A DNA stretch of 11,548 nt from an uncultured Solobacterium sp. (GCA_927911475.1 CAKMPP010000081.1:1-11548); one strand, 5' to 3'; counted from the first letter of the stretch, positions 1 through 8,260 are shown. Made by a program: numbers and translations. Notes: generated by a model from the letters alone, not told the origin.

Positions 1-480
1 ACCTGTTCCCCATAATGACGACATTATCAACACGCTTACCAATTTTATCTAATTCCTTTTGGACAAACATAACTTGTCCAACAATCTCACCAGCAGTTAA
101 ACACGCTGCTTCTTTAATAAACCAGACGCGCAAAAAGTACAGCCCATATTACAACCAAGCTGACTTGTTACACATAAACTTTCCCCGAAATGGAAATGCA
201 TCAACACTGTCTCAACAGAGGAGCCATCCGCTAACTGGAACAGATATTTAGTAGTTCCATCTTTAGCAACCTGACGTGTAATTTCCTTAACGGGTTCAAT
301 CGAATATTCCTGTGCAAGTTCTTCTAATAGACTCGCAGGCATATCGGTCATCTCTTGGAATGAACCCACACGCTTACGATAAAGCCATTGGAATAATTGC
401 TTTGCACGATAAGATTTTTGTCCCTTTTCGGCGAGCATATCTGTCGCCATCTTCATATTTAAATCATATATACTTTGCAT
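1..480 (-). pseudogene. rlmN: 23S rRNA (adenine-2503-C2)/tRNA methyltransferase RlmN, 5' part, frameshifted and cut by window edge
   Basis: RlmN is a cytoplasmic radical-SAM enzyme that methylates C2 of adenine 2503 in 23S rRNA and adenine 37 of some tRNAs. The first 127 codons (480 down to 97) read cleanly. They hold the 4Fe-4S motif LGCNMGCTFCASG, with cysteines at about 110, 114 and 117, after the typical stretch ESLCVTSQ. The frame then hits TAA at 97-99. Inserting one base in the A-run at 99-101 restores family sequence (LTAGEIVGQVMFVQ, later VIMG). A second slip, an extra T at 6-7, breaks the expected MGTGEP motif. The family is about 345 residues, so the rest lies beyond the left edge. 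The gene sits 67 bases downstream of rsmB on the same strand, as in many Bacillota. No strong ribosome binding site is visible before the ATG. Identity is sure; whether the breaks are real is not. Confidence 0.9.
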
Positions 481-547
481 AGTTAATATATTACCACAAT
501 CACACTAATTTCTCGATATGTTATCCAATGTTTCAAGCGCAAATAAC

Positions 548-1765
548 CTATTGGTTACGCTTTAATTTTGCGTAATAGAAGCCATCCGCATCATCTATCA
601 TTGGAAATAAAGTCTCTTCTTCTAGCAAGACATAGTTAGAATGTTTTGCTAAGAACTTTTTAATTTGTTGCTCGTTTTCCTTACGATTTAACGTACATGT
701 ACTATAAACAAGGATTCCACCAACGCGTAAATAATCTGCATTCGCATCTAGTATTGCTTCTTGTGTACGTACAAGTTCATCGATTGATGTTGGCTCTAGA
801 TGCCAACGAATCTCTGGCTTATGTGACAAATCTCCTAGACCTGAACATGGCGCATCAATCAAAATACGGTCAAAACTTTCTCCAGCAAATCTACCTGAGA
901 TTGTTGCGTCATTCTGCTTTGCAGAAACAATAGATACTCCTGTACGATTCATTAATTCATCAATTAAATGACAACGAGCTTCATATAAATCCGTAGCGAT
1001 AATCTTACCTTGATTCTTCATCAAGCAAGCGATCTGCTGTGTCTTTGTGCCTGGCGCTGCACAGGCATCTAACACCTGCATACCAGGTAAAACATCCAGC
1101 TTACGCACTACTTTTTGTGAATGTCGATCTTGTATCAATACCATTCCTTTAGAGAATAGTTCTGTTCTCTGCAAAACACCTGCATAGAAGAAACAATCAT
1201 CCTCAAGCATACGTACATCCGGCATTTCAGCAATCTCAGTTTTCTTACACTTCAAGGTATTCACTCTACCATATACAAGTGAAGGTTCCTGATTATGTAA
1301 GGCAATCTCCTTCATTGTTTCAAAGCCATAGTGAGCTTTCCACAACTGTAAGATCCATAGTGGATGCGAAGTTAATACCGCAAGTTCTTCCATTGTATTT
1401 CCTTCAGGCTTTTTTAGACCCTGTTTTTGTACCTTACGAAGAACAGCATTTACAAACTTTTTCTCCGATTTACCGGCAAGTTCAACTGCCTCAAAGATGA
1501 CGGCATAGGATGGAATACTATCCAAAAAGAATAATTGGTACACACTCATATTGAGAAGTGCAGACACTCTTGGCTTTACGTGCTTTGTAAATGGACGCCA
1601 TTGTTCTTCTAATAGTGTTTTATTCCGTATCGTACCATACACGATTTCACTTGCGAGGCCCATCTCCTCTTTTGAGATATCTGCCTTTCTTAACAATAAA
1701 GACGCAAAACCATGTTGGCGAAATACACGCTCTAATATATTTAATACTTCCGCTCTTACACTCAT
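548..1765 (-). CDS. rsmB: 16S rRNA (cytosine-967-C5)-methyltransferase RsmB
   Basis: RsmB is a SAM-dependent enzyme that makes m5C967 in 16S rRNA. The 405 residues are intact. A NusB-like RNA-binding domain fills roughly residues 1-140, and a Rossmann methyltransferase domain follows. The SAM loop is DACAAPGTKT (233-242). The two active-site cysteines of the RsmB/NOP2 family are in DAPCSGLGDL (Cys307) and YSTCTLNRKEN (Cys357). The C-terminus DGFYYAKL is typical of the family, whose members are often slightly longer (about 430-450). The start ATG at 1763-1765 follows AAGGAG with a 5-base spacer. The gene lies 88 bases downstream of rpmF, beyond a terminator, so it probably has its own promoter, but I see only weak -10/-35 candidates there. 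It is followed by rlmN, a common Bacillota order (fmt-rsmB-rlmN-prpC-prkC), although fmt is not upstream here. Confidence 0.96.
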   Translation of the reverse strand: MSVRAEVLNILERVFRQHGFASLLLRKADISKEEMGLASEIVYGTIRNKTLLEEQWRPFTKHVKPRVSALLNMSVYQLFFLDSIPSYAVIFEAVELAGKSEKKFVNAVLRKVQKQGLKKPEGNTMEELAVLTSHPLWILQLWKAHYGFETMKEIALHNQEPSLVYGRVNTLKCKKTEIAEMPDVRMLEDDCFFYAGVLQRTELFSKGMVLIQDRHSQKVVRKLDVLPGMQVLDACAAPGTKTQQIACLMKNQGKIIATDLYEARCHLIDELMNRTGVSIVSAKQNDATISGRFAGESFDRILIDAPCSGLGDLSHKPEIRWHLEPTSIDELVRTQEAILDANADYLRVGGILVYSTCTLNRKENEQQIKKFLAKHSNYVLLEEETLFPMIDDADGFYYAKLKRNQ

Positions 1766-1818
1766 AGAAACTCCTTAATTCACATAGACTTTATCAAACG
1801 ACTTCTGATATAGCAATA

Positions 1819-1842
1819 GAAAAAGATGCTATTAAGCATCTT
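1819..1842 (-). terminator. Intrinsic terminator after rpmF
   Basis: A perfect 8-bp stem, AAGATGCT (1823-1830) with AGCATCTT (1835-1842), encloses the loop ATTA. On the minus strand it is followed by a run of five U (1820-1824, partly shared with the stem). It begins 12 bases after the rpmF stop, so it should end the DUF177-rpmF transcript and separate it from rsmB. Confidence 0.75.
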
Positions 1843-1853
1843 CATTTCCAAGC

Positions 1854-2012
1854 TTATTTGGATTCTGTTGTTTCCTTAACGTAAGAACCTTCATGGTGTG
1901 GGCGAACGTATTCACCTGCAGCATTCTTTACGAGTGTAGGTACATTTAACTTATAATGTGTTCTTCTCTTGTTCTTTCTCGTCTTGGAATTTCTTCTCTG
2001 TTGTACAGCCAT
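1854..2012 (-). CDS. rpmF: 50S ribosomal protein L32 (bL32), cysteine-free form
   Basis: This gene encodes 52 residues of large-subunit protein bL32. The N-terminus MAVQQRRNSKTRKNKRRTHY is the hallmark of the family and is rich in basic, rRNA-contacting residues. It is followed by KLNVPTLV. In zinc-binding L32 proteins two CxxC pairs come next. Here the region reads NAAGEYVRPHHEGSYVKE and holds no cysteine, so this is a C-minus, zinc-independent type. The start ATG (2010-2012) follows AGGAGGT with an 8-base spacer. The gene lies 16 bases after the DUF177 gene, in the conserved yceD-rpmF pairing, and ends before a terminator at 1819-1842. It is presumably transcribed from the promoter at 2563-2590. 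I see no Zur-box-like palindrome upstream. Identity rests on the N-terminal signature plus context and is very sure. Confidence 0.95.
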   Translation of the reverse strand: MAVQQRRNSKTRKNKRRTHYKLNVPTLVKNAAGEYVRPHHEGSYVKETTESK

Positions 2013-2028
2013 TGTCTAGCACCTCCTA

Positions 2029-2532
2029 CTATTCATTTTTGAATTGCTTCAGTCCTGCCAGACGCGGATCCAATTGATCTTTCCGGCTTTCCTGATACTC
2101 AGCTTCTGTAAATATCTGCCAGCCATCGCCATGCGGATATTCACCCTCTACTGCTTCAGTCACTTGAAGTGGTACCTCCAACAGGATAGCATCTATCACT
2201 GCAGGCATCAGATCAACGACTTCACTGGTAACGAGGCGTACGCCATCTTCATCAGTTTCTTCAAAGACATATGTTTCTTGACTATCGACATCTAGAGGAA
2301 CTTTGATTGGTTCATTTGTGATAGCATCCGGACAAATCATTGTACCTGTAATATGCATATCTACATAGAAGCGATCATCCTCATCATCGATATAACCGTG
2401 ACCTTCTACATGAACATCTTCAACAGATAAGATACCGGTGTCATTTTTCAGTTCATCGTTCTCAATTACTACATCTTCGTCAAAATCTACATTCTGCAAA
2501 TCACGCAGCAACTCTGTTTTTGTCCACTTCAC
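2029..2532 (-). CDS. DUF177 / YceD family protein (large-ribosomal RNA accumulation factor family)
   Basis: This gene encodes 167 residues, very acidic (many Asp/Glu), with no membrane segment or signal peptide. It matches the DUF177 (YceD/YlbN) family in layout: an N-terminal region, the central segment MICPDAITNEPIKVPLDV, an acidic stretch near EETDEDGV, and a C-terminal DPRLAGLKQF. E. coli YceD is linked to 23S rRNA accumulation; the biochemical role is unknown. Most members carry a cysteine pair in the central segment, and only one Cys is visible here. The start is GTG (2530-2532), chosen because GAGGAG stands 6 bases upstream and the family begins near this point. It is followed after 16 bases by rpmF, the partner it accompanies in most bacteria, and a strong promoter lies upstream. 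Confidence 0.92.
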   Translation of the reverse strand: MKWTKTELLRDLQNVDFDEDVVIENDELKNDTGILSVEDVHVEGHGYIDDEDDRFYVDMHITGTMICPDAITNEPIKVPLDVDSQETYVFEETDEDGVRLVTSEVVDLMPAVIDAILLEVPLQVTEAVEGEYPHGDGWQIFTEAEYQESRKDQLDPRLAGLKQFKNE

Positions 2533-2562
2533 GGCAGTCTCCTCGCTCGTTAACGCTTATAA

Positions 2563-2590
2563 ATTATAACAAACCGCACTTCAAAGTCAA
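2563..2590 (-). promoter_or_regulatory. Sigma-A-type promoter of the DUF177-rpmF operon
   Basis: On the minus strand, TTGACT (2585-2590) and a perfect TATAAT (2563-2568) are separated by 16 bases. The start of transcription should fall near 2556, giving a leader of about 25 bases before the GTG start. This is the best consensus promoter in the window, as expected for ribosomal protein expression. Confidence 0.8.
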
Positions 2591-2604
2591 TCAAATATCC
2601 CCCG

Positions 2605-2629
2605 AAAAACGCTTCCAAAAGCGAAAAAA
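2605..2629 (-). terminator. Probable intrinsic terminator after the hydrolase gene
   Basis: The 5-bp stem CGCTT (2610-2614) / AAGCG (2619-2623) has a 4-base loop. On the minus strand it is followed by five U (2605-2609). It lies 55-80 bases past the hydrolase stop and just before the DUF177 promoter. The stem is short, so the call is moderate. Confidence 0.5.
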
Positions 2630-2683
2630 TGATAGAAGATACCCTCTTAACCTTTTCTTTCAGAAAATATTTGTTTCAATTTT

Positions 2684-3552
2684 TTATTGATGTTGGTTCA
2701 TAAATTTAATAATCTCTTCAATTACAAGATGATTCTCCTTTTCATTGAGAATCTCATGGCGCATTTTCGGGAATATGATATTTTCGATATTTGCATATCC
2801 ATTCTTCTGTAATGTCGAAATACTATCCACTAATCCTAAGGTACCTCCCGTACATGGGTCATCTTCACCGCTGATAAATAGAATTGGTAAAGAAGGATTC
2901 TTCGCGGTAAATGGATGATGTAAGTGTGAGACCATTGTAAATAAGTCACGGTTGCCCGCATCTGTAATGGTACACCACATAATTTATCGTTCAAGAATTG
3001 TTTTACGTTATCTTCGTTATAGGATAACCAATCAACTGGTGTCTTTGCATTTTTGACAGCCTTACTAAAGGAGCCAAAACTAAGTGCAGTTAATAGTTTC
3101 GTCTTTGCCTTAGGTCCTTTGATTTTCACCAATAGCTGTGCAAATTTCTTACCAAAGCCAGCTGCTGGCCGATAATTTGGCGCACCACAAAGAAGTACAC
3201 CTGCAAAATCATCATTTCGCTCTAGGTATAAGCGTACGATGATAGAACCCATAGAATGTCCAAATAAGAAATGTGGAACATCTGGGTATTCTGTATGTAA
3301 CTTCTTAACCATCGTATCTACTGATTGAATTAATACTTCATCTCCATTTTGATCTGCGAAGTATCCTAGTTCATCTTTAAATGCATCCCCATGACCTGGT
3401 AAGTCATAAATTAGTACCGCTACACCCTGCTTAGATAACTCTCTTGCAAAGGAAATATAACGGGCATGATGTTCTTGCATACCATGTACACAGACTAGTG
3501 TTGCCCTCACTTCTGTTTCAGGTTTCATAATTTTATAAATTAACTCTGTCAT
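2684..3552 (-). pseudogene. Alpha/beta hydrolase, monoacylglycerol lipase / lysophospholipase-like, frameshifted
   Basis: This is a serine hydrolase of the Hydrolase_4 (lysophospholipase, monoglyceride lipase) type with no signal peptide, so probably cytoplasmic. The upstream part (from 3552) carries the oxyanion region CVHGMQEH (21-28), the strand YDLPGHG (49-55) and the nucleophile elbow GHSMGS with Ser100. After residue about 195 (CGVP) the frame is lost. The downstream part (to 2684) continues with TDAGNRDLF, the acid in SGEDDP (about Asp232) and the base in KMRHEIL (about His266). Adding one base near 2968-2973 joins them into about 289 residues, the normal family length with a full catalytic triad. 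AAAGGA stands 9 bases before the ATG. The gene lies between tmcAL and DUF177-rpmF, which are neighbours in Bacillus. The substrate cannot be told from sequence. Confidence 0.85.
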
Positions 3553-3584
3553 AAAGAAATATCCTTTCTTGTTTGATTGATTTC

Positions 3585-3593
3585 ATTGTATCA
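3585..3593 (-). promoter_or_regulatory. Candidate extended -10 promoter of the hydrolase gene
   Basis: The minus strand reads TGATACAAT, an extended -10 (TGN plus TACAAT), about 33 bases before the hydrolase ATG. No good -35 is present. It lies in the 67-base region shared with divergent tmcAL, whose own promoter I cannot place with confidence. Confidence 0.35.
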
Positions 3594-3619
3594 TATCAAC
3601 TGTAAAGGAATTTTGATAA

Positions 3620-4741
3620 ATGAAAGTATGTGGAATCATAGCGGAGTACAATCCATTCCATAATGGACATCGCTATCAAATCGAGCAAGCAAGAAAACTG
3701 AGTGGTTGTGATATGGTTATCGCTGTTATGTCTGGTAATTTTGTACAGCGTGGAGAACCTGCAATTATCGATAAATGGAAACGTGCCAAGGCAGCCATTG
3801 AAAATGGTGTAGACTTAGTGATTGAATTACCTTATTTCTACGCAACCCAAAGTGCTTCTAAGTTTGCGTATGGTGCAGTGGAACTTTTAAAGATTGCGAA
3901 AGTTGACTATATCTCCTTTGGTAGTGAGTGTGCGAATTTAGAAAACCTACAAGAAATTGCGGACACTTCTCTTAATCCTGATAACTTAAGAGAAAGCATG
4001 CAGACAGGGATGTCTTTCCCTCGCGCATATAGTCTTTTAACAGGTTCTATGGAACCAAATGATATCTTAGCCGTTTCTTATTTAAAGCATCTAAAAGAAT
4101 CTAATATTCAACCAGTGATTGTACAGCGTACAAGTGGTTATCTTAGTCCAGAGATATCTGAAAATGCAAGTGCCCTAGCAATTCGTAAAGCACTCAAAAA
4201 TAGTGAGAGTCTAGCAAGTTCTACACCAATGGAAGAAATACTGAAAGAAAGTACGCTGGTTTATCCTGAACAGTTCTATCCTTACTTGCGAACATACTTA
4301 TTAACTTCCTCTCGCAAGCAATTAGAAGACTTGTTCTTATTTAACGAAGGAATCGAAAATCACCTACGTAACTGTGCTGCAGATAACGATACGTATGAAG
4401 GCTTCTTAAGGGATGCTACTACATACCGTTATACTAGCAACCGTATTCGCCGTAGTATCTTACAAGCGATGGTTCAGTTAACAAAATACGAAGCACAACG
4501 TCTACCATCACTTGACCACTTACGCATCCTTGCCTTCAACGATACTGGAAAGAAATGGCTCCATGACATGCGTAAGGAAGATATGCGTATCTGTAGTAAA
4601 TTTGCGGATGTGCCATTCCCATGGAGGACACTGGAATATCGTAGTACCCTACTCTATACCAGTGTATTACCAAGTGAAGAAAGAAAACGTCTATTAAAAT
4701 TGGAAATCAGTGGTGCTCACTATATCTCTTCAGAACATTAG
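3620..4741 (+). CDS. tmcAL: tRNA(Met) cytidine acetate ligase TmcAL (YlbM family)
   Basis: TmcAL uses ATP and acetate to acetylate the wobble cytidine (ac4C34) of elongator tRNA-Met, supporting accurate AUG decoding. The 373 residues start with the diagnostic KVCGIIAEYNPFHNGH, a nucleotidyltransferase HxGH motif with His14 and His17. MSGNFVQRGEPAIIDKW (37-53) and the GVDLVIELPYFYATQSA region follow. SALAIRKAL, later on, corresponds to the family's second ATP-site segment. Family members are about 380-420 residues, so this one is slightly short but shows no break. AAAGGA lies about 10 bases before the ATG. It is the only plus-strand gene in the left two thirds of the window. In Bacillus this gene (ylbM) adjoins the DUF177-rpmF pair; here a hydrolase gene lies between. 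The stop codon lies inside the stem of its terminator. Confidence 0.95.
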   Translation: MKVCGIIAEYNPFHNGHRYQIEQARKLSGCDMVIAVMSGNFVQRGEPAIIDKWKRAKAAIENGVDLVIELPYFYATQSASKFAYGAVELLKIAKVDYISFGSECANLENLQEIADTSLNPDNLRESMQTGMSFPRAYSLLTGSMEPNDILAVSYLKHLKESNIQPVIVQRTSGYLSPEISENASALAIRKALKNSESLASSTPMEEILKESTLVYPEQFYPYLRTYLLTSSRKQLEDLFLFNEGIENHLRNCAADNDTYEGFLRDATTYRYTSNRIRRSILQAMVQLTKYEAQRLPSLDHLRILAFNDTGKKWLHDMRKEDMRICSKFADVPFPWRTLEYRSTLLYTSVLPSEERKRLLKLEISGAHYISSEH

Positions 4742-4760
4742 CTATGTCTAATGTTCTTTT
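4732..4760 (+). terminator. Intrinsic terminator of tmcAL, overlapping its stop codon
   Basis: A 10-bp stem, AGAACATTAG (4732-4741) with CTAATGTTCT (4748-4757), encloses a 6-base loop. It is followed by UUU and an AT-rich tail. The left arm contains the last codons (Glu, His) and the TAG stop of tmcAL. Confidence 0.7.
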
Positions 4761-4766
4761 CATTTG

Positions 4767-4791
4767 AAAAGAAGGCACCAAAGTGCCTTCT
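4767..4791 (-). terminator. Intrinsic terminator of the ABC transporter operon
   Basis: A perfect 9-bp stem, AGAAGGCAC (4770-4778) with GTGCCTTCT (4783-4791), encloses loop CAAA. On the minus strand it is followed by UUUUC, and it starts 7 bases after the permease stop. It stands back to back with the tmcAL terminator, closing two convergent transcription units. As A-tracts flank both sides it may also work partly in the plus direction. Confidence 0.8.
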
Positions 4792-4797
4792 AAAAGA

Positions 4798-7514
4798 TTA
4801 ACTAAATATTTCGATACGTAATTCTTCAATCACATTATTTCTGCGTATCTTTCTTGTTGTATACAACATAGTGATAAATACAACCACAAATACCATAGCG
4901 ATTGCAAGTAGTACACTGACATAAGGAATAAAGTAATCAACTTGTACCATTTGATTAATCACGTGATGGATAAAGAATGAAAAGATAAACGATATCGGAA
5001 GACCAATCGCTAAGCTTCGACCTCCATAGATCAAACACTCATAATTCAGCATTCTTTGGAAGCCCTTTTCAGACATACCAACCGATCGTAACATCGCAAA
5101 CTCTTTTCTTCGAAGAATGATGTTTGTCGAAATCGTATTAAATACATTCGCAATCGATATAACTCCAATTAGAAGAATGAATCCATAGGAGAATACATTT
5201 ATCACTAAGATAAACATGCGGTTATTTTGACGTTCACGATCAAAGTCATAGATTCTATCTGCACTCCAACCATTGTCTTTTTGAATCTTTTCAAGTTGTT
5301 GTGTAACACTTGCATGATTATCTGTTTGTATACCAATCTCTGGATTAGATAATCGCTTGATATAGTTTGTATCTGTATTTGTAAATAATGTCGTTGCCAT
5401 ACTTCGTGGATAGATCAACTGCATTGTATTACGACTTAATGTGAACAGATTCTCTTCAATTTGTGCTCCTGCCACAAGTGGAATATCAATATCAATTTCT
5501 TCAACTGGATAGAGTTTGGCTTTGCGCATGTCTAAGTTTCATAGCCTCCCATTTCTTCAATATACTCTATCGGATAGAAGAGATAATACTGCTTACCATC
5601 TTTAATATATGGCTCATGTAAACTTGTATACCCTTCTATTTCTTTATATTCGCGAACAAACATTGGTACATTGTTTGCGTCAGTATCTATCACTGAAACA
5701 TCACGTGTAATAGCCTTGTCTTCTCTAATAAATTGTTGGATAACGTGATTGTATAGTAGACCCTTCGGACTAGTTTCATCAAAATAACTGGAGGAATCTA
5801 TCTTGTTTTGTTTACACAATTTTTCAAATGCACCATCGTCCACAAAGACTAGTTCGACATTTACACCTACCGCATCTTTAATACGGCGTAAATACTGTTG
5901 GTTCTCTGCTGTCCAGTATTCTGACGCAATGTAATTACGCTGAATATAGACTTCATCGAAGATTTTCTGGGTTATAGCGATATTTTGAATTTCTGATATG
6001 TCCTTAATCATATTAAAACGCTGGGAAACATCTTCTTGTTCATCAGTGTATACATTGTACATGACATTCATCTTGTGATCATTACTACTCTGTATTAGTA
6101 ACATCTTATTTACATATTGTGTTAATGATGCGGCAGAGATAAATAAAATAACACTTAACGCTAATGAAAGAATCGTTGAACGATACTTACGTTTATTACG
6201 TTTGAAATTCTTCGTAGCCATTACTCCAGCAAAACCAAATAATTTCTGCGTGAGCTTTGAAGTTTTTACTTCATTAGGCTTAATAATAATTTCATCACTT
6301 TGACGAATTGCCTCTATCGCAGATTTATGAATTGCTTTATAAGCTGGAATATATGCTGCAACAATCGTCGTCACAAGACATATCAAAACTGCGATAAGAA
6401 TTGGTAATGGACTAATCACTAAACGCAAACCTATGCCAACTTTATTTGTGATATTCACGATAAAGTTATTTTGGACCCAAGCAAGTGTCACACCAATTCC
6501 AACGCATCCAACAATGACGCCCAAAACAATACCGATAATTGCGAGTAGAAATGCTTCAAAAAGAACCATGCGACGAATCTGACGATTGGAAGCACCAATG
6601 GACCTCATAATTCCAAACTGACGAATACGTTCACTGATGGAAATAGAAAATGAATTATAAATTAATGAGATAGAACCATACGCAATAAGTAGTACAAGCA
6701 CTGTTGTTAAACCAATGAGTACCGAACGTTCCCCACTTGCTTTAAATGCACCATAAAAACGTAATAAATCCGAATGTGGAACATAGGAATCTGAAATTGT
6801 TTGACGCATTAAGAATTCCTGCATTTTACTTGGCGACTGAATTGTTAAGAATAGTTTCTGACTATCTGTATGAAAACCATTTGTAATGCATGTATAGCCA
6901 GGACAAGAAAACTCTTCAATCTCAAATGGTAGACGTTCCATAATACCAACAATCGTAAAAGTATGTTTGGTTGTATTCTTTAAACTCTCATTTTCCTGGT
7001 ATGGTGTATTTTCAGAAAGTTGTTCTTTCTCTATGAAACGTTGTCCTGTTTCTAGAGTAATCGTATCCCCTACATGATATTTCTCTTTTGCGTTTGCAAT
7101 AAAGTTTTCTGGCAACAGAATTTCATCTTGCTTTTCAGGCATACGACCTGAAACTAAATTGATTGGGAATAATGCATGTTCCATATCTCCTAATGATTGT
7201 ACGAGAAGATATGGTTTACCGTCATTCTCATTAGTAACTTCTGCCCAACCAAGCGTATATACATTTTCGTATTGTTCAATCTGCTTGTTTGTCTTAGCTT
7301 CTTCTAAGCCTTCTTTATTTACATTATTCATGATGACTTGCCACTGACCCGTTATGGCAATCTCACGATTTTTCAAGAATTGATAACCACTGTATGCACC
7401 TTCAATGACGGCAGTAAACAAAGCCATGGATACAATAATACCTATCAAAGTCACAATCGTTCTAGTCTTATTCTTGGAAAGATAACGCTGTGTAAGTTTT
7501 GTAAATATACTCAT
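4798..7514 (-). pseudogene. ABC transporter permease with two FtsX domains, frameshifted
   Basis: This is the membrane subunit of a type VII (MacB/LolE/FtsX-like) ABC system. The first part (7514-5532, 660 residues) has TM1 about 18-37, an extracellular domain about 40-262, TM2 264-286, TM3 321-346, TM4 367-390, TM5 448-467, then a second extracellular domain. The second part (5529-4798) finishes that domain and adds three TMs (about 104-127, 166-190, 200-224 of that part). The coupling segment after TM2 (RIRQFGIMRSIGASNRQ) is mirrored in the second half (RRKEFAMLRSVGMSEKG), marking an internal duplication. TAG at 5532-5534 interrupts the frame. One added base there gives YETLDMRKAKLYP and a protein of about 905 residues. 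It starts 2 bases after the ATPase stop, with GAGGTG as ribosome binding site. Topology looks like 8 TMs, unlike the 10-TM, roughly 650-residue BceB permeases. The substrate is unknown; an antimicrobial peptide is one possibility. Confidence 0.88.
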
Positions 7515-7516
7515 AA

Positions 7517-8203
7517 TTACACCTCACGGATTCTTTCATCTCTTGTAATCTTTCCATCTTCGATTGAGATAATTCGGTCTGCCTGTAAGGCAATACTTTC
7601 ATCGTGGGTAATGATGATCATTGTCTGTTGGTATTTTTTATTTGATAACTTTAATAGTTCTACAATTTCTTGGCTATTTTTACTATCAAGGTTACCAGTC
7701 GGTTCATCCGCAAGTACAATTGCTGGAGCGTTCATAAGCGCTCTGCCAATGGATACACGTTGTTGTTGACCACCAGAAAGTTGGTTTGGTAGATTTTTTC
7801 GTCTTTCTTGTAATCCTAATACATTCAATAACTCTTCAAGGCGTTCTTTGTTAACTTCTTTTCCATCCATTAATACAGGAAGTGTAATATTTTCTTCTGC
7901 ACTTAGCACAGGAATCAAATTATAAAATTGATAAATTAAACCGACTTTTCTACGGCGGAATACAGCTAGTTGTTCTTCATTTTGTGCATAGACATCTTGC
8001 CCACCTACAAATACTTTCCCGCGTGTTGGTTTATCAACTCCTCCTAACATATGTAACAGAGTTGATTTCCCTGATCCTGATGGACCAATAATCGCCACAA
8101 ACTCACCTTGTTCAACAGTAAATGAAACATTATCTAAGGCTTTTACTTCATTTTCCCCTTTTCCATAAATTTTTGTTAAGTGTTCGACGCGTAAGACTTC
8201 CAT
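7517..8203 (-). CDS. ABC transporter ATP-binding protein (MacB/LolD/BceA type)
   Basis: This is the cytoplasmic ATPase that drives the adjacent FtsX-type permease. The 228 residues carry every nucleotide-binding motif: Walker A GPSGSGKST (40-48), Q-loop Gln92, signature LSGGQQQR (142-149), Walker B AIVLADE (161-167) followed by PTGNLD, and switch His200. PTGNLD and the short length are typical of the LolD/MacB/BceA subgroup. The frame stays open upstream to 8359. I chose the ATG at 8201-8203 because AAGGAGGA stands 7 bases before it and MEVLRVEHLTKIYG is the standard family start; the upstream extension would run into the kinase gene's 3' end. The gene has its own promoter (8227-8260) and is followed after 2 bases by the permease. 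The system is probably a peptide detoxification or extrusion module controlled by the neighbouring two-component pair. Confidence 0.95.
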   Translation of the reverse strand: MEVLRVEHLTKIYGKGENEVKALDNVSFTVEQGEFVAIIGPSGSGKSTLLHMLGGVDKPTRGKVFVGGQDVYAQNEEQLAVFRRRKVGLIYQFYNLIPVLSAEENITLPVLMDGKEVNKERLEELLNVLGLQERRKNLPNQLSGGQQQRVSIGRALMNAPAIVLADEPTGNLDSKNSQEIVELLKLSNKKYQQTMIIITHDESIALQADRIISIEDGKITRDERIREV

Positions 8204-8210
8204 ATCAAAG

Positions 8211-8218
8211 TCCTCCTT
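8211..8218 (-). promoter_or_regulatory. Ribosome binding site that fixes the ATPase start
   Basis: The minus strand reads AAGGAGGA, 7 bases before the ATG at 8203. It is a near-perfect anti-16S match and decides against the longer upstream reading of this frame. Confidence 0.85.
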
Positions 8219-8226
8219 ATACTTAC

Positions 8227-8260
8227 AGTATAAAAAGCAAATGTGACACAATGATGACAT
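8227..8260 (-). promoter_or_regulatory. Probable response-regulator-activated promoter of the ABC transporter operon
   Basis: The minus strand has a good -10, TATACT (8227-8232), but no acceptable -35: the hexamer at 17-base spacing is ATCATT. In its place is a tandem repeat, ATGTCAT-CATT-GTGTCAC (8260 down to 8243). Its two 7-base units are offset by 11 bases, and it ends 10 bases before the -10. This is the geometry of class-II OmpR/PhoB-type activation, and the repeat resembles the enterobacterial Pho box (CTGTCAT repeats). An overlapping inverted repeat, AAATGT-N12-ACATTT (8239-8262), is also present. The OmpR-family regulator encoded upstream is the obvious candidate to bind; binding is inferred. 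Confidence 0.6.

Noticed and set aside
537..560. Hairpin (TAACC/GGTTA with outer GCG/CGC) at the rsmB stop as a terminator
   Set aside because: The perfect part of the stem is only 5 bp, the outer pairs need a bulge, and no U-tract follows on the minus strand. rsmB and rlmN may well be co-transcribed.
3553..3619. Shared operator between the hydrolase and tmcAL (TTGTATCATATCAA, imperfect palindrome)
   Set aside because: The symmetry is weak, it overlaps the -10 region where AT-rich near-palindromes are common, and no regulator gene lies nearby.
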